A stretch of DNA of 64,000 nucleotides from NCBI GenBank assembly GCA_963422465.1, contig OY730170.1, positions 1,550,001 to 1,614,000 on the forward strand. The letters run 5' to 3'. The number at the start of each line of letters is the position of its first letter. Position 1 is the first letter of the stretch. Positions 33,011 to 44,834 of this stretch are shown in pieces. The notes beneath the pieces are model-generated. The model did no database searches. It saw only the letters and a list, made by a program, of their open reading frames with translations, and had not been told where the DNA came from. This DNA comes from Lichina pygmaea. Lineage: Eukaryota > Ascomycota > Lichinomycetes > Lichinales > Lichinaceae. Both the position numbers and the translations under genes were made by a program.

Positions 33011-35263
33011 AACGTCGGTGGCGCCGCGTGTCGTGGAGTTACCGGCCGGGTCGCCGTTGGCAGCTGAGGCGGCGCTCGCGGTGCCGTGAAGGTCTCATCG
33101 TACCGTGGGCCCGATGCATGCTGTTGCTTTTGCTGATGATGTTGATGGTCGGGTGCTCTCGGCGGCGGGTCGCCGAGCTCGCCGACGGCCGCCGCTGCCG
33201 CTGTTGGCAGAGAGTCGACCGAGCGAGATGATTCCCGGGTCCCGTTCGTGATCGGGTTCAGGGCGCCACGAGGCTCTCCCGGGGTGGCACCGGTCGAGCC
33301 CGACCGGAGACGTTCTTGAGTTGGGATGGCGCTGGAAGACGCCGACTGCGTGATCGCTCGCGACTGAGCATCCTTCTTCGGCAGCGGCTTCCTCGGGTGC
33401 GCCCCACGAAGGGAGTCTTGTCGGGTTGGTCTGGATACTTGCTGCGCCGATCGAGACCGGCCAACTGTCGGGTTCGGTCCGAGCGGGAGCTCCTCCGGTC
33501 TCTTCGCGTCCGTCGAGGAGCGCGGCGAGTCCTCGACCGGGCGGAGATGGAGGGAATGCGGGGACTCGTTCCTGCTGGACGGCCACGGGTTCCGCGAGCT
33601 CGTCGAGCCCGGCGTACCCATAGCAGGAGTCGGGCCGTCCACGGGCGATTGGGAGCCTGATTTCTGACTTCGCCCAGAGCCGGCACCGCCGCCTTTCTTA
33701 TGTTTTGGTACCTCCTGCAGCAGGAACCGGTCGCCGTGGCTCGATTGGATGCGGCCATCCTGGGTCGGCTCACGCGGACTCGCATGCTGGAGGCGGAGGT
33801 CGTCGACGCCCGTGGACGACGCAGCATCGTTCGGGGTCGTCGCGTTCGACGTGTCCAGCTCTGGCAGCACGGGGCCCTTGGTCCGTTGACCGGCGACCTT
33901 ATCGGACGAGGACCGGCGCGACCGGTCATGGTGCGACGTGTGCGGGCTGACCTCGGCCGACGAGGGCGGACGTTCGTCATGGTCTCCAGGGCCAAGGGTC
34001 CTCTTCGAGGACGATTCTTGCGGGCGTTGACGTGATGGAGACCGAGCGGGGCCGGCGCCGCCGAAATAGTCGCCTTCGGGCCGATGGCCTTCGGCGGTGC
34101 CGGGGTTTCTTCTACGCGAGAGCCTGGGATCGGACGACTCGCGGGACGGCGCTCGCTCCGGGATCTCGGGCGCGATGCCGGTATCTAGCACGAGGGGAAT
34201 GTGGAAGGATTGCGACTCGCGGTTGCCCTCGACCGAGATCGCGAGATGATGCGACGAGTTCGAGCGGCTCTCGCCCGAGTACGTCGTGGCCGGAAGCTGC
34301 ATGTTCTCTGTGGGCCAGCCATGTCAGTGCGCTGCTGCCGCTGTCCACCTTGCCGTCATTGCCGTCTTGGAGTCTGCGTCTTCTTCTTGCTATTGCTCTC
34401 GTCTTCGGCCTTTGCATGAGACAACAACAAACGCGTGGGCGCGGCAGGGGATTGGGATGGATATGGTATACTCGACCCCGGGGCCGCCCGGGGGGGGGGG
34501 GAATTCGGGAGGGAGGTGGGGTAATTTGAAGGAACCCAACGTACCCTTCTGTTTGATGTCGGGAGTCAAGCCGGATCGATCCCGCTTCAGGCTGCGAGAC
34601 GAGTCTCGGCGGACATCTTGCAGTGGCGGTCGTGGCGAGAGTTCCGTCGGAGTCTCGGTGTAGATCTCGGACGGCGACGTGCCACGATCGCGATCCGAGG
34701 TCGTGCTGACAGGCGGCGGCGGCGGCGGCGGTGGCGGCGGCATCACGCCCGGGGGTGGAGGCGGCAGGGACTTGTCGAGGAACATGGGGGATTGGGATGC
34801 GCTAGGCGTCTTGGCCGCCGACGTCGTGCCGCGCGATCGTTTCCGGCGCCGGGCCATGAGCGACTCGTGGCAGCTCATGCAGAAGATACCCTGCGACGTG
34901 CGGGCATAGCGAAGGTTCTCGATCTTGCGCTTGCAGTTGCGACAACGGAAGCAGTTGGCGCAGAAGGCCTGGTCGCCGGTCAGGATGGCGAGGTCTTCGA
35001 TCTTGTTGCCGCAGGCATTGCAGCTGTAGGTGCAGTTGTTGCAGATGAGCGAGCCATCCCCGAGGAGAAGGAGATTGGCATCGGAGTCGAGGAGGGTGCC
35101 GCAAGTGTTGCATCGAAAGCAGCTGATGTGCCAGCGGTTGCCAGCTGCTCAACGTCGTCAGCTCAGTACGTACCGCAGACGGAAGGGGAAGAGGGTTGGA
35201 GGGCGAGCTGAACGAAAGGCTGTGAGGTAGGCTATGAGGCTCGTGGGCCGGTCGTGAGCGGCG

Positions 35264-35296
<33 letters not shown>

Positions 35297-35583
35297 TCGT
35301 AATCCAAGCAAGCGCACGCCCCACACAGACAGCAGCGGATCGATTCGAAAGAGATTACGAGCTTACCCAGTTCAAAAGCCTTTCCCTCCTCGAGGATCTG
35401 TGACGTCGGCGGGGATGAAACGTCAGCGGACATCGGTCTTCAGCCTTGCGCCGCAACGTCGCAGACGGCGGGATCGAGGCTCACCTCTCCGCAGCCTTTG
35501 CATGGATAGGCGACATCGTCCTGATCGAGTAGCGAATCGGGCGTGTCGCTCATCGTCTCGACCGTGGTCTCGGAGCCCATCAT
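30696..35583 (-). CDS. rga1: LIM-LIM-RhoGAP protein (Rga1 type), 8 exons
   Basis: GTPase-activating protein for Rho/Cdc42-class GTPases, acting in polarity and cell-wall signalling. Exons as I join them: 35583-35485, 35397-35367, 35144-34545, 34307-31572, 31504-31409, 31344-31135, 31055-30922, 30842-30696. They sum to 1351 codons, so 1350 residues, with all introns GT-AG (64-237 bp). Two LIM domains (about 22-140) start at YPCKGCGEILEEGKAFEL and include FRCNTCGTLLDSDANLL and FRCRNCKRKIENL. A proline run, two polyglutamine runs (13 and 21 Q), a coiled coil (about 770-945) and the conserved FNWKKPGQSVAKGVSKG follow. The C-terminal RhoGAP has the arginine finger in GIYRKTGG and the closing PRNLAVVFAPTIM. 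The start could be either of two adjacent ATGs (35583, 35580); an in-frame stop lies upstream. Family certain, symbol by homology to fungal Rga1. Confidence 0.93.
32073..32132 (-). repeat. (CAA)n microsatellite coding polyglutamine
   Basis: About 60 bp of pure trinucleotide encoding roughly 20-21 glutamines after HHH in the RhoGAP protein, just past its coiled coil. Confidence 0.95.
32971..33009 (-). repeat. (CAG)n microsatellite coding polyglutamine
   Basis: 39 bp of CAG repeats encoding 13 glutamines in the disordered middle of the RhoGAP protein. It uses CAG, whereas the other tract uses CAA, so the two arose separately. Confidence 0.95.
35264..35296. repeat. (CGC)n microsatellite in an intron of the RhoGAP gene
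   Basis: About 33 bp of CCG/CGC repeats inside the intron 35145-35366. Confidence 0.85.
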
Positions 35584-37901
35584 CGTGGGCAGGCCCAGGC
35601 TCGGCTCCGATCTCCCGAGCGGTCAACGAGCGGCGCCTGGCTTCGCTACCCCACCGGCGGCGTCGCTGGTCGAGCGGTCGTGTCGGGCGCGTGGCCACAG
35701 TCGGAAGGCCACGGTGCCGCTGCAAAGGGAGGCACCAGACAATCTCTGAGAGGACGACGACGGCGCGGGTGCCTTCGTGATGCCCTCTCTTTATCTTCCA
35801 GCGCCGGGACGGACCGCGGGCGACGGCGAAGGGGCGATCAGCCTACAGCGTCCGTCACTGACCGAAAGGGCCGCGAGGTGAAGCGGCAGCTCGAGCGCCA
35901 GGGGATGTTGGACGACGAGGCCGCCTTTGGAGTTGCGACTGTGGGGTCGTTGCTTCCCCGCTGCACGACCGCGGGAGGGGTGCGTTTCAAGGGTGCCGAT
36001 GGCCGTCGCGCGGGGCTGACGTTGGTGGCTCAGCCAAAGTCCGGGAAGGGTCGAGCGTCCGGGTCGGCACGAGCACTGCGGGCGCGCAGGCAAGCCGAGA
36101 TCGGTGTGGGCGGCGACGGAGTCGGGCTTGGGGGCCGCGGTCGACTCCGACTGCGTGGACGGTGTGCGCGCCAGAGTCAGGGCCCTTCTCAGCACTAAGG
36201 GAAGCAGCTGTGGTCCGGACGGGATCTCGACGTGTCAGCCAAGCCTCGATCAACTCCTACATTTGATGAGCACCGTCGATGCAGGATGCCCCGGCTGGCT
36301 GCACCGGTGACCACGTTTGAGCTTTCCGGGCCCGAGGACCTTCATTGGGCCCCCAGCCAAACAGTAGCGTGGGCGTTCGGTGGGAGGAGGTGAGCTGACC
36401 TGAGCATATCTGATCTGGTCTGATCCGGTTCGATCGCAACCCTTGGGCTACGAGGCTGACGAGCCTGTCCCTGCGTCGGCTGTACTGTACCGGTACTGTG
36501 GCGTACGTTGCTGTCGGAAACGCACACAAGGTACCGTAGAGGCACAGTCGCGGAGCCGAGGGTGGGTGCCCGTCCGAGCGTCGGGGCTACGTCGGGAGGA
36601 TGATTGTGTCGACGGTGGAGGACGACGACGGCGGATCGTGGTGGTGGTGATGGTGCAAATCTATGCAACGGGCCCGCGGCTGGTGCGTGTGAGTGGGAAG
36701 CGACGACGCTCTGGTCAACAGCTGACCTAATCGTCCATCTCCAATCTCGAATTGGGACCTTGAATCGGAGCGGGCTTTGGTGATCTGAGTAGCCGTACGG
36801 AATTCCGTACTGTAATACGTACTGGTACGAAGGTGGTGGGTGAGTGACCTCTTCCTGACTAATCGACCGACGCAGCAGGTGTCACTTACGATAGCTCTAT
36901 CTCGTACTCGTTTCAAGAAAGAGAAGCTGTGCCAATGAACGAACGGTTGCCCTTTGCTGCTTCACCCCCCTCTACAGTCGTCGTCGTTTTCGTCTCCAGC
37001 TGTGTTAATCTTCAAGCGTAGGAGAGGGACGGCCCCGACGGTGGAGGCTGCGTCGAAATTCCCCGAGCCCGCAACAGTTGAACTCTCATTGGTGGATGTG
37101 GCGGGACGGTCTAGCGGTGTCATACCCCATACCGAGAGTCAGATCAGTATGCCAGCGACTGAGGGGTATCGAGCAGTATTCAACACGATGATGATGTGGG
37201 CGGAGCATGACAAGAATCGGACAGATGAAAAAAGGTCCGCAACATATACTCCGTGCCTACCGGGTAATTGACCCACATGTATCTCCGTCGTGGCTATTGT
37301 AGAAGACCAAATCCATCCCATTGATCAATCAATCAATCAATCAACCAAGCATGGAACGTATCACGTGATCGACCGAGCCTGGCACCTGATTATATAATCA
37401 CACAAGCCGCCGACCTCCGCATCAGTGCGTACATACTCGTACCTAGGAGTACCTCGATATACGTACTGTACTTACGTACTACTGTACGTAGATTTCTTTG
37501 CATCGCATCCACCGAACACAGCCCATAGTCTACAGGACCACAGCAACAGAGTGTTCCGATAGAAGATTCAAAATAGAATCCAAGCATAGCCTCAGTCCGG
37601 CCACTCTTTTTGTATCAAGCTTCCCGCACAATCAGACGTGTTTTTTTTAACCGTTCCATCGTTCTTCCCCTTCCGCTTTTCCCCTTTCTCCTTGCCGCGT
37701 CACCACTACTGCACCCAAACATGCTACCGAACGGTAGGTACTTCAAGCGGAGGTGGGGAGGGTGTGGTGTTCCGATACCCACTCGTGCCACTCTGGAGAT
37801 AAGGTCACCCATAGCTCTACGTACGAACGTACTGTACGGGAGTACTCCGTACAGTGCGTACGGCATGCGTGTTCGGCGAACGTGGCCAGCCTGATACGCC
37901 T

Positions 37902-37948
37902 GTTTCTGTTTCTGTTTCTGTTTCTGTTTCTGTTTCGGTTTCGGTTTT
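37902..37948 (+). repeat. (GTTTCT)n hexanucleotide repeat
   Basis: About six units of GTTTCT followed by GTTTCG variants. Not telomeric (TTAGGG). A related GTTTCC run lies in a P450 intron at 56354-56390. Confidence 0.85.
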
Positions 37949-39641
37949 GGGATTTCGCAGGACATCTTCTGTTCTCTTGTCGGAAATCCCATCCTTGAAA
38001 AGGGGGCCCGAGCGAGATGTTCTACGAGTACGTACTGTACATCGTACGTACTTCGTGGTAGTGTCGCGAATACTGATCCGGCTGGGCAAGTTGTGCGAGA
38101 TGGGTGTACCTGAGATGGTCCCATTGGACAACAGTTACGTGAGTACGGAAGTACGGAGTACGAGTACGTACTGTACGAACTGCAGATGGAAGACCGATTA
38201 GTCATCCGTACACAACCCCTCGAGCCCCTTTGCAGTGCATAAGCTCTCATTGACAGCCAGCCACATGCAGACGCTGTGTTACAACACAAGCAAAAGCACT
38301 CATATGTTATCCCATAGCGCACCCTACTACATACTGTACGTAGAGCGCCACGACAGTGTTGTTTCAGCAAGTTCCCAAGCAACCGCACCGCTCCAGGTCT
38401 TGCTACAGTACTCCTCTGGACCAGCCAAGAAGGGAGGGGGGTTTCTCCTTGTGGCGCCAAGAGGAAGCAGGAGTATACAGTACCAAACAGTACTGTAGCG
38501 TCTAGCTATTTCCATCTACATCACTGTCGGTGGGCCCTGTGGGCAGTGATGAGCAGATCAAGCTACAGATGTATGTCTGATCGACCAAGAAAAGCAATGC
38601 GATGCCGCAGTGTGAAGAAGAGCACACGTGGTATGCTGCTCCGTAAAAGAGTTGAAATATGTTGGGGTGAGTGACCTCATACATCTCCGACTGTGGAGTT
38701 GCATCCTACCACGCTCGCAGGCTGTCTGTGCTCTCAAGATTGGATTGGATAAGGATCAGTTGCTACGGATGAGTCTGGGAAGTTGAGAACCGCCTTGAGG
38801 ACTGCCCTGGTAAGTAACTCCAGAGCAAGGCGAGACCAAAAGCGACATCAAGCTCAAGGATATTTCACTTTCATCCAGAACTCAGTAAGACACATAACAT
38901 TACCATCACTGCCACAGCAAGTAGAATCACAACAGATGTCTATCAATGAACAACACCAGATGTAGAAGACTGGACCAGACAGACAACATACAACATACAG
39001 AGGTACAAACAATATACAAGAGTATGAATATAGACCGGACAAGCCAAGAAGCACCGAAAGATCCAAGTGATTGCATCCTTGTGCAGACCCCATCCAATAC
39101 TGACTCGGACTCCAACAACAGAAGTGCGAGATGAGAAGCAGGCAGAAACAAAAGAAAAATCAACTCCAGAAAACAAGACCAAGACAGACTAGAAAAGACC
39201 CATCATACGAACCCCAGAAAGCACAGAAGAGACACAGGCAACAGGAAAAAAGCACAAAGATCAGACATCATGAGCACTAGTGCTAGATATGTCAGCCGGC
39301 ACCATGGAAGTAGGATAGGACGTCAGGTACATGTACAATATAAGGTATGCAGTGGAGAGAAGTCATAGAGAATGAAGAAGGAAGTGATAGATGGTCGATA
39401 ATTCTAGTTTCTGTTAAGAGTGAGGACAAACGATTGAATTTTGAGGGGAACAAGAGTTGTTTGTAGAGATCCCTAGGAAGAAAATAACCAGTCGTTATTC
39501 GTATCTGCATCGTCTTCGTTTTGGTATCCTATAGCATACAAGAACAGCAGAGCATGGACGAGGCAAACAGAAACGGGGCGTACAGGTGAACAAGAACGGG
39601 AATAGTCATACAGCGTAGGAGAAGAGAGCTGGAAGGATGGT

Positions 39642-39680
39642 ATGAGAGAGAGAGAGAGAGAGAGAGATAGAGAGAGAGAA
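39642..39680 (+). repeat. (GA)n microsatellite
   Basis: About 38 bp of GA repeats with one interruption, 47 bp past the CLASP stop codon, in its likely 3' UTR, followed by a G-rich run. Confidence 0.9.
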
Positions 39681-39726
39681 TGGGGGGAAGGGGGAAAGGG
39701 GGCGAGAGGGGGTCAAAATAAATCCG

Positions 39727-42700
39727 TCAAGCTGCCGACGAGACAGCAGCAACGGATTTGTCTGCGACTTTGTTCGACCCCGCGCGGACCTCGTGGCGGG
39801 CGAGACTGTGGCAGAGCATCGCGCGTTGGTCGCGCTGGATGCCGTGGAGAGCCTTCCAGAAGGCGGCGTGCGGGGTCGCGAGGGCGTAGAGCGAGGTGGA
39901 GACGCCGGACACGGCGCGACGGGCGGCCGGATCCCGGCTCTGCAGGTGGCGCACGATGACCTCGCCGACGCGCGTCATGACGTCGGGGTCCAGCGGCGTC
40001 GTCGGCCCGAGTCGACCGAGCGAGGCGTCGAGCAGGTCGAGCGCGTGCGCCACGACGACGAACTGCTCGGCACCGGCGGTGCCGTCGAGCAGGTCGAGGA
40101 GCGCCCGGACGGCGTCCTCGGCCGGCACCATCGCCACGAGCGTCTCGATCGTGTCGTCCAGGCTGTCGGCAAACGTACTCCCCGGCTCGTGGTGCCCTCG
40201 GAAGACCAAGAGACGCACGAACAAGGGGCAGTAGACGCTCGACGCCCACGGCTGCGTCTCCGTCTGCGAGTCGAGGATGGTGCGCATGATCGCGAGCGCG
40301 TGCATGTACGACTGCATCGTCTGGGTCGCCTGGCGCCGGCTGGACTTGCCCGACTGGCTCGGCCGGCACATGAGCAGGTCCTTGAGCCCCGACAGCACCG
40401 TGCTGTAGGCGTCCTTGTCCGCCCAGATCTCCCATCCGTTCTGGACGGCCGTGTGCAGCTGTTCGAACCACGTCGCGTCCAGAGGCCCCTGCCAGAGCTT
40501 GTCGATGCTGGTCTCGATGATGTGGAGATGATGGCGCGTATCGGGCCGCGGTCGTGGGTGAGCCTTCTTCTTCCTCGGCGAAGACGGCTTTGTCGGTGAC
40601 TGGTCGCCCTCGAAGGACTCCGCCGTCGTGGTGGCGCTGGCGGTCGGGGTGCTGGCTTGCACCGGTTCGTTGACCGAGAGCTCTTCGAGTACGTACGGCG
40701 GAACAGGGGCCTTGGACGGGAGGGCGTCAGGGTCGCTGTCGACAGGGTCCTCGTAGACCTTCACCGTCGAGGCCGAGGGTGCGGGAGGCAACTTCGCGTC
40801 GACCGAACGGACATCCCCGTCAACGGCCGACTCCATCCTCGGGGAGAGCTCAGCCGTCGAAACGCCGGCAACGTCGCGAGCCACCGGGAGTACAATCTCC
40901 TTGGACACGTGCAGCACACCCGGGGAAGACTTGTGTGGCGAAACACCGCTAGTGTCGTGGACGACCTCCGGCTCAACCTCCGTCGATGGAAGTGCGGAGG
41001 TGCGGGAGAGCTCGGACGTGGGCGAGCCGGCAATACGCGCCTCCTGGGACTCAATCTCCCGCGATGGGAGCTCGACATGCGGAGAGCGCTGGGGTGTGGA
41101 TGTACCGGCAGCGGTGGAAGTAGCAGCAGCGGAGGCTTCCTCGGGCTCCACCTCCTCCGCGATCGTTGCGGTGCGGGGAGGCGTTGCGAGAACGTCAACA
41201 GGGTGGGTCGGGCGAGCGAGGACCGCTTCCGCTTCCAGAGAGCTTTCCGACTCGGTCAAGGACGGAAGCAGGACCCGGTCCTGGTTCAGGCGCGGCAAGA
41301 CCATAGTCATCTCTTCATCGCGCCGACTCGAGACGGCCACACCGCCGTCGGAGCCAAACGAGTCGCTCTGGGTCGGACTGCTGGCGGACCGTTCAATCTT
41401 CCTGGACCGGCCGACGACTTTGATGGCCGACGGAGGGGCCGAGGGGCTCGCGATTCTCGAATTCGGCCTCTGCAGGCCAGCAGGGACGGCCGTCGCGGGG
41501 CTGCCAGCCTTTGCCAGACGACGCGATGCGAACGGCTCCGCCGTTGCCGGACGTCGGAGCTCTGGCCGCCGCGGACCCCTAGCTGGCCGCATCGGGGCCG
41601 AAGCGAGCCCGGACGATGTCTTTGTCGTCGTCGTCATCGACGACATGCCTGCCTGCGAGGACTTCGCGCCGGGTGAAAAGAGGGACTGGGCCGAGCCAGG
41701 TCGGGTGGGAGGGCCCTTGGAGGCGGCGGCCGCGGCGGCTTCCCGCTTACGGGCCGCGATGGTCTCCTTCAACGACTGTCGGCCCGGGGCGGCAGCAGCG
41801 GCGGTGACGCTGCGAGAGAAGAGGGGCTTGCTCGTCGCTGCCGGACCGATCGACTGCTGGAGCTTCGTGGCGACGGGATTCGCGAGATGCTTCTCGAGCG
41901 ACCTCTTCGTGTTCGCGTCCAGAGACGACATGATCCTGTCCCATTCTCTCGGTCAGTCGAGCTGAAATGTTCGAGAGTTCCCCTCACCCACACACACACA
42001 CATAGGGTGCGACGGGTCGACTTACGCTTCGGCGCGGTCCGCAAAGTGCGATTCGTACACCCAGAAGGTGGAACGCATGCCCTCGCGGACTCCCGGGTTC
42101 GGGTCGCTGAGCCCCTTCCGGATGCACTTCTCGACGTGGTCGAGGCCGCCGGTGTGCTCGAGCTGGTTTCGGTGATGGGCGTGCTTCCTGACGATGGTCT
42201 CGAGCCAGCCGGATGCGTACGTGCGCGGCTGGACGTTCTTGTCCTGGCAGGCCGACCAGACGTGCTGCAGAAGCCGAACGCTGTACGACGCGTTCGCGAA
42301 AACGAGATCGACCGTGACGTTGCCCATCTGGGAGCTGATCTTCTTGGTGCCGGCGCACAGGCGGATGAGATTCTGCAGGAGAAGCTCGACCATCGGGTCC
42401 AGCCCCGGGCCGGCCGCCTTGGCCAGCTCCTGCACGAGAGCGCAGGCGTGGGTCGACAGCGTCGTTCGCAGCGAGTTGACACACTTCAAGATGCCGTCGA
42501 GCAGGGCTTTGATGCCGGCGAGGAACTGGTTGTGATAGTCCTTCAAGGCGTTGCCCCTCGTCAACTTGCGCAGCCGAAGGATGCTCTTCTCCCGCTGCAG
42601 CCAGTTCTGCTCGTTTTCCCGGCCCTCGAAGTACTCCTGCATCGGGCGGAAGGTGTCGTCGAGCTCGCGGTAGGAGCTGACGAAGGCGGGCTCGACGTGA

Positions 42701-43720
42701 TCGACATCATGGTCCGACAGAGCCGACGGCATCGAGGACACCGAGGGAGGCGTCGAGTGAGCGTCAGTGTGGGCGACTTGCTTGAGAAAGACGTCCTTGT
42801 TCGGGGCATCGTGGGTTGGGATGGGTTGCGTTGGGACCCGCTGAGATGGGATCGACCTGCTCTGGGCGGGCAACGACGACTCGGACAGATATGGAAGGTT
42901 CAAGTGGGTTACAATCTCGGTGACGATGGATTTTCGGACGTTCTGCTGCTGCAGACGCTTCTTCAGGTCGGCCTGAGCATGGCCGGCCGCGTGTCTGGCG
43001 CAGAGGGGGGCATCGTCAGCGAAGCGGCTCAAGCTCCGGCGGAGCATACGACGGCAAGCAGGTATGACATACGAGAAGAGCTCGATGATCGTGGACTTGG
43101 CCGCATCTCGGACCATACCATCGGCATCCTCGAGGGTGTCGACCATGCGGGGCACGAACAGCCGGATGTGCAGTCCGTGTTCTTTGCTCATCTGCAATCC
43201 ACCGTCAGCAAACGTGGTAGATCGAGGGCCGGATAAGATGCGAGAGCCATACTCGGCAGATCCAACGTAGGCCAGCCTCCTTCGTCCGAGGATTCTTGCC
43301 GACCAAGGTGGTGTCGCGGATGAGACGTTCAACCTCCTGAGGGCAGACCTTCCACAGGTCCGAAAGACACTGCGAAGCCAGAGCGCGCGAGCGGTCTTTC
43401 TGGTCTCCAAGTCGGTCGGCCAGCAGCGGCAAGGTGCGTGGCCCGTGGTTGACCAGGAGCTTGGGCTCTTGGAAGGCAAGGCGCTTGATGAGATGGGCCA
43501 AGGTCGCGAAGCCAGCCGTCATCAGCGCCGAGTGCTGCGAGGTCATGGCGATGCGGACCGTCTCGAAGATGCTAGGCACGGTCGCATCAAGGACGGCCTG
43601 ACGTTTGATCGAGGTCTTCATCTCCTCGAGACAAGCAACCTTTGCTTCGACAGAAGCCTCTGGGGTGCGCATGATGCCGACAATGTCGGCCACTTGGGCG
43701 TCTGAGAGCTTGTCAGACAT
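39727..43720 (-). CDS. stu1: CLASP-family microtubule-binding protein (Stu1), 3 exons
   Basis: Microtubule plus-end and spindle-stabilising protein of the CLASP/Stu1 family. Exons 43720-43253, 43191-42026 and 41935-39727 join through GT-AG introns of 61 and 90 bp and sum to 1281 codons (1280 residues). Exon 1 opens MSDKLSDAQVADIVGIM and encodes HEAT/TOG repeats. Exon 2 continues the first array (PRMVDTLEDADGMVRDAAK) and carries the second CLASP TOG domain (LRKLTRGNALKDYHNQF). Exon 3 starts IMSSLDANTKRSLEKHL, has a long basic serine-rich linker expected to bind microtubules and an acidic T/S/P-rich stretch. It ends with a third helical array (about the last 220 residues). Length and domain order are usual for filamentous fungi. 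The second intron holds an (AC)n run. Start ATG 43720 is the first in frame. Symbol by homology. Confidence 0.92.
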
Positions 43721-44834
43721 GGTGGATGAAGTCGACGATGTTGGTGGTGTTGTTGTTGTGAGATGATGGTTGCTAGGCGGTCAGAAGTGGTTAAATTCTT
43801 TTCCGTACGGAGGACCGAAGAGCGCGGATCAGCTGGAGACATGAACAAGCGTGACAGGTACTCATAAGACCAAGCTGTAGCGTATCTTAGCACATTTACG
43901 CGGAGAATCATCTCTATACATACTTGAAGATGTCTTATAAGTATTGATGCCACTCTCTACATACGTACCGTCAAGGGAACAAGCTCCATGTCGCCTAGAT
44001 TCAGCTTAGTGCAGGTGCCCGACGCCTATTTTACTCCAGCAATCTAGGCTGCCCCCCTTATCGTATTGGCCCTGCCCACTAGCTAGGCTATTCGTCGCCC
44101 ATTTCTAGCGCCGAGTGGACCTGTCGCTCAACAGTAAGAGCCGATGACGGTCCGTCAGGGTACAGCATTTCGACGTGAGAGTGATTGAAATAGAGAGCAG
44201 GCCACCAATTGAAGTACCACCTCTACAAGATATACCTACTGTACGTAATGATATGACTGAGGGGAGATTCATGTTCCATTCGGACAGTAGCTAGCCTCTT
44301 ACACATCGTCAGCCGCTTGGTCTTGACTCTGATCCTGAGCAGCCAACAAAGAGAACAAGAAGAAGCCGAGGCAGATTAGGACGCTATCGTACGGAAGTGC
44401 TCTGTACCCGCCGACCCTCTCGAATCCCTGGTCGGCTGAAGGACGCAGGGAAGAGCGTCGTCATCGTCACCGATGGACCGAAGTATGCGCAAAGATGGGC
44501 GCCGTAGCAGCTTGCCCTGAGACGCGATGAGGACGTGCTCGTTACCACCAGCAGAATGCGGTTGAATGAAGAGGCAGGGTCTACGGAGTACTTGGTGATG
44601 CACTGAGGAGATGCCGTATCAAACTACGAGACATGGTCAGGGGAGTTCGCGAGCCGGCAAAGTGAGGGGGCTGTGGAAAGCTAGTCACGATTAGACGCCC
44701 AAGCCTCAGAAGAACCGGGCACGCCCGGGCACCTGTGTGGACAGACAGCGCCATGTCGAGTGTCTAGTCGACCGACAAGCAGACGCCCTCGACGGAGTCT
44801 CTACGTCCTGATTGCTGTGCAGGCGCCACGAGCT
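43721..44834. other. Divergent promoter region, CLASP and PBSP-like genes
   Basis: 1.1 kb between two divergently transcribed genes. No further gene seen. A four-codon upstream ORF (ATG 44753 to TAG 44765-44767) precedes the PBSP-like start and could dampen its translation. A few GTAC words, no other clear motif. Confidence 0.55.

Larger units (their letters stand above)
35584..39726. other. Intergenic stretch between the RhoGAP and CLASP genes
   Basis: 4.1 kb. 35.58-36.2 kb is GC-rich and presumably the RhoGAP promoter and 5' UTR; open frames there are shadows without domains. 36.48-36.85, 37.4-37.55 and 37.8-38.2 kb are dense in GTAC (twelve copies between about 38027 and 38180). Tetranucleotide (AATC)n lies at 37322-37345. 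38.7-39.6 kb is A-rich with no recognised gene. The CLASP 3' UTR would lie below 39726. Confidence 0.5.

Noticed and set aside
37902-37948. Telomere-like repeat
   Set aside because: Units are GTTTCT, not TTAGGG/CCCTAA; a plain hexanucleotide microsatellite.
39793-41965. Long plus-strand open frames over the CLASP gene
   Set aside because: They mirror the minus-strand CLASP exon, are arginine-rich and have no domains; typical shadows of GC-rich third positions.
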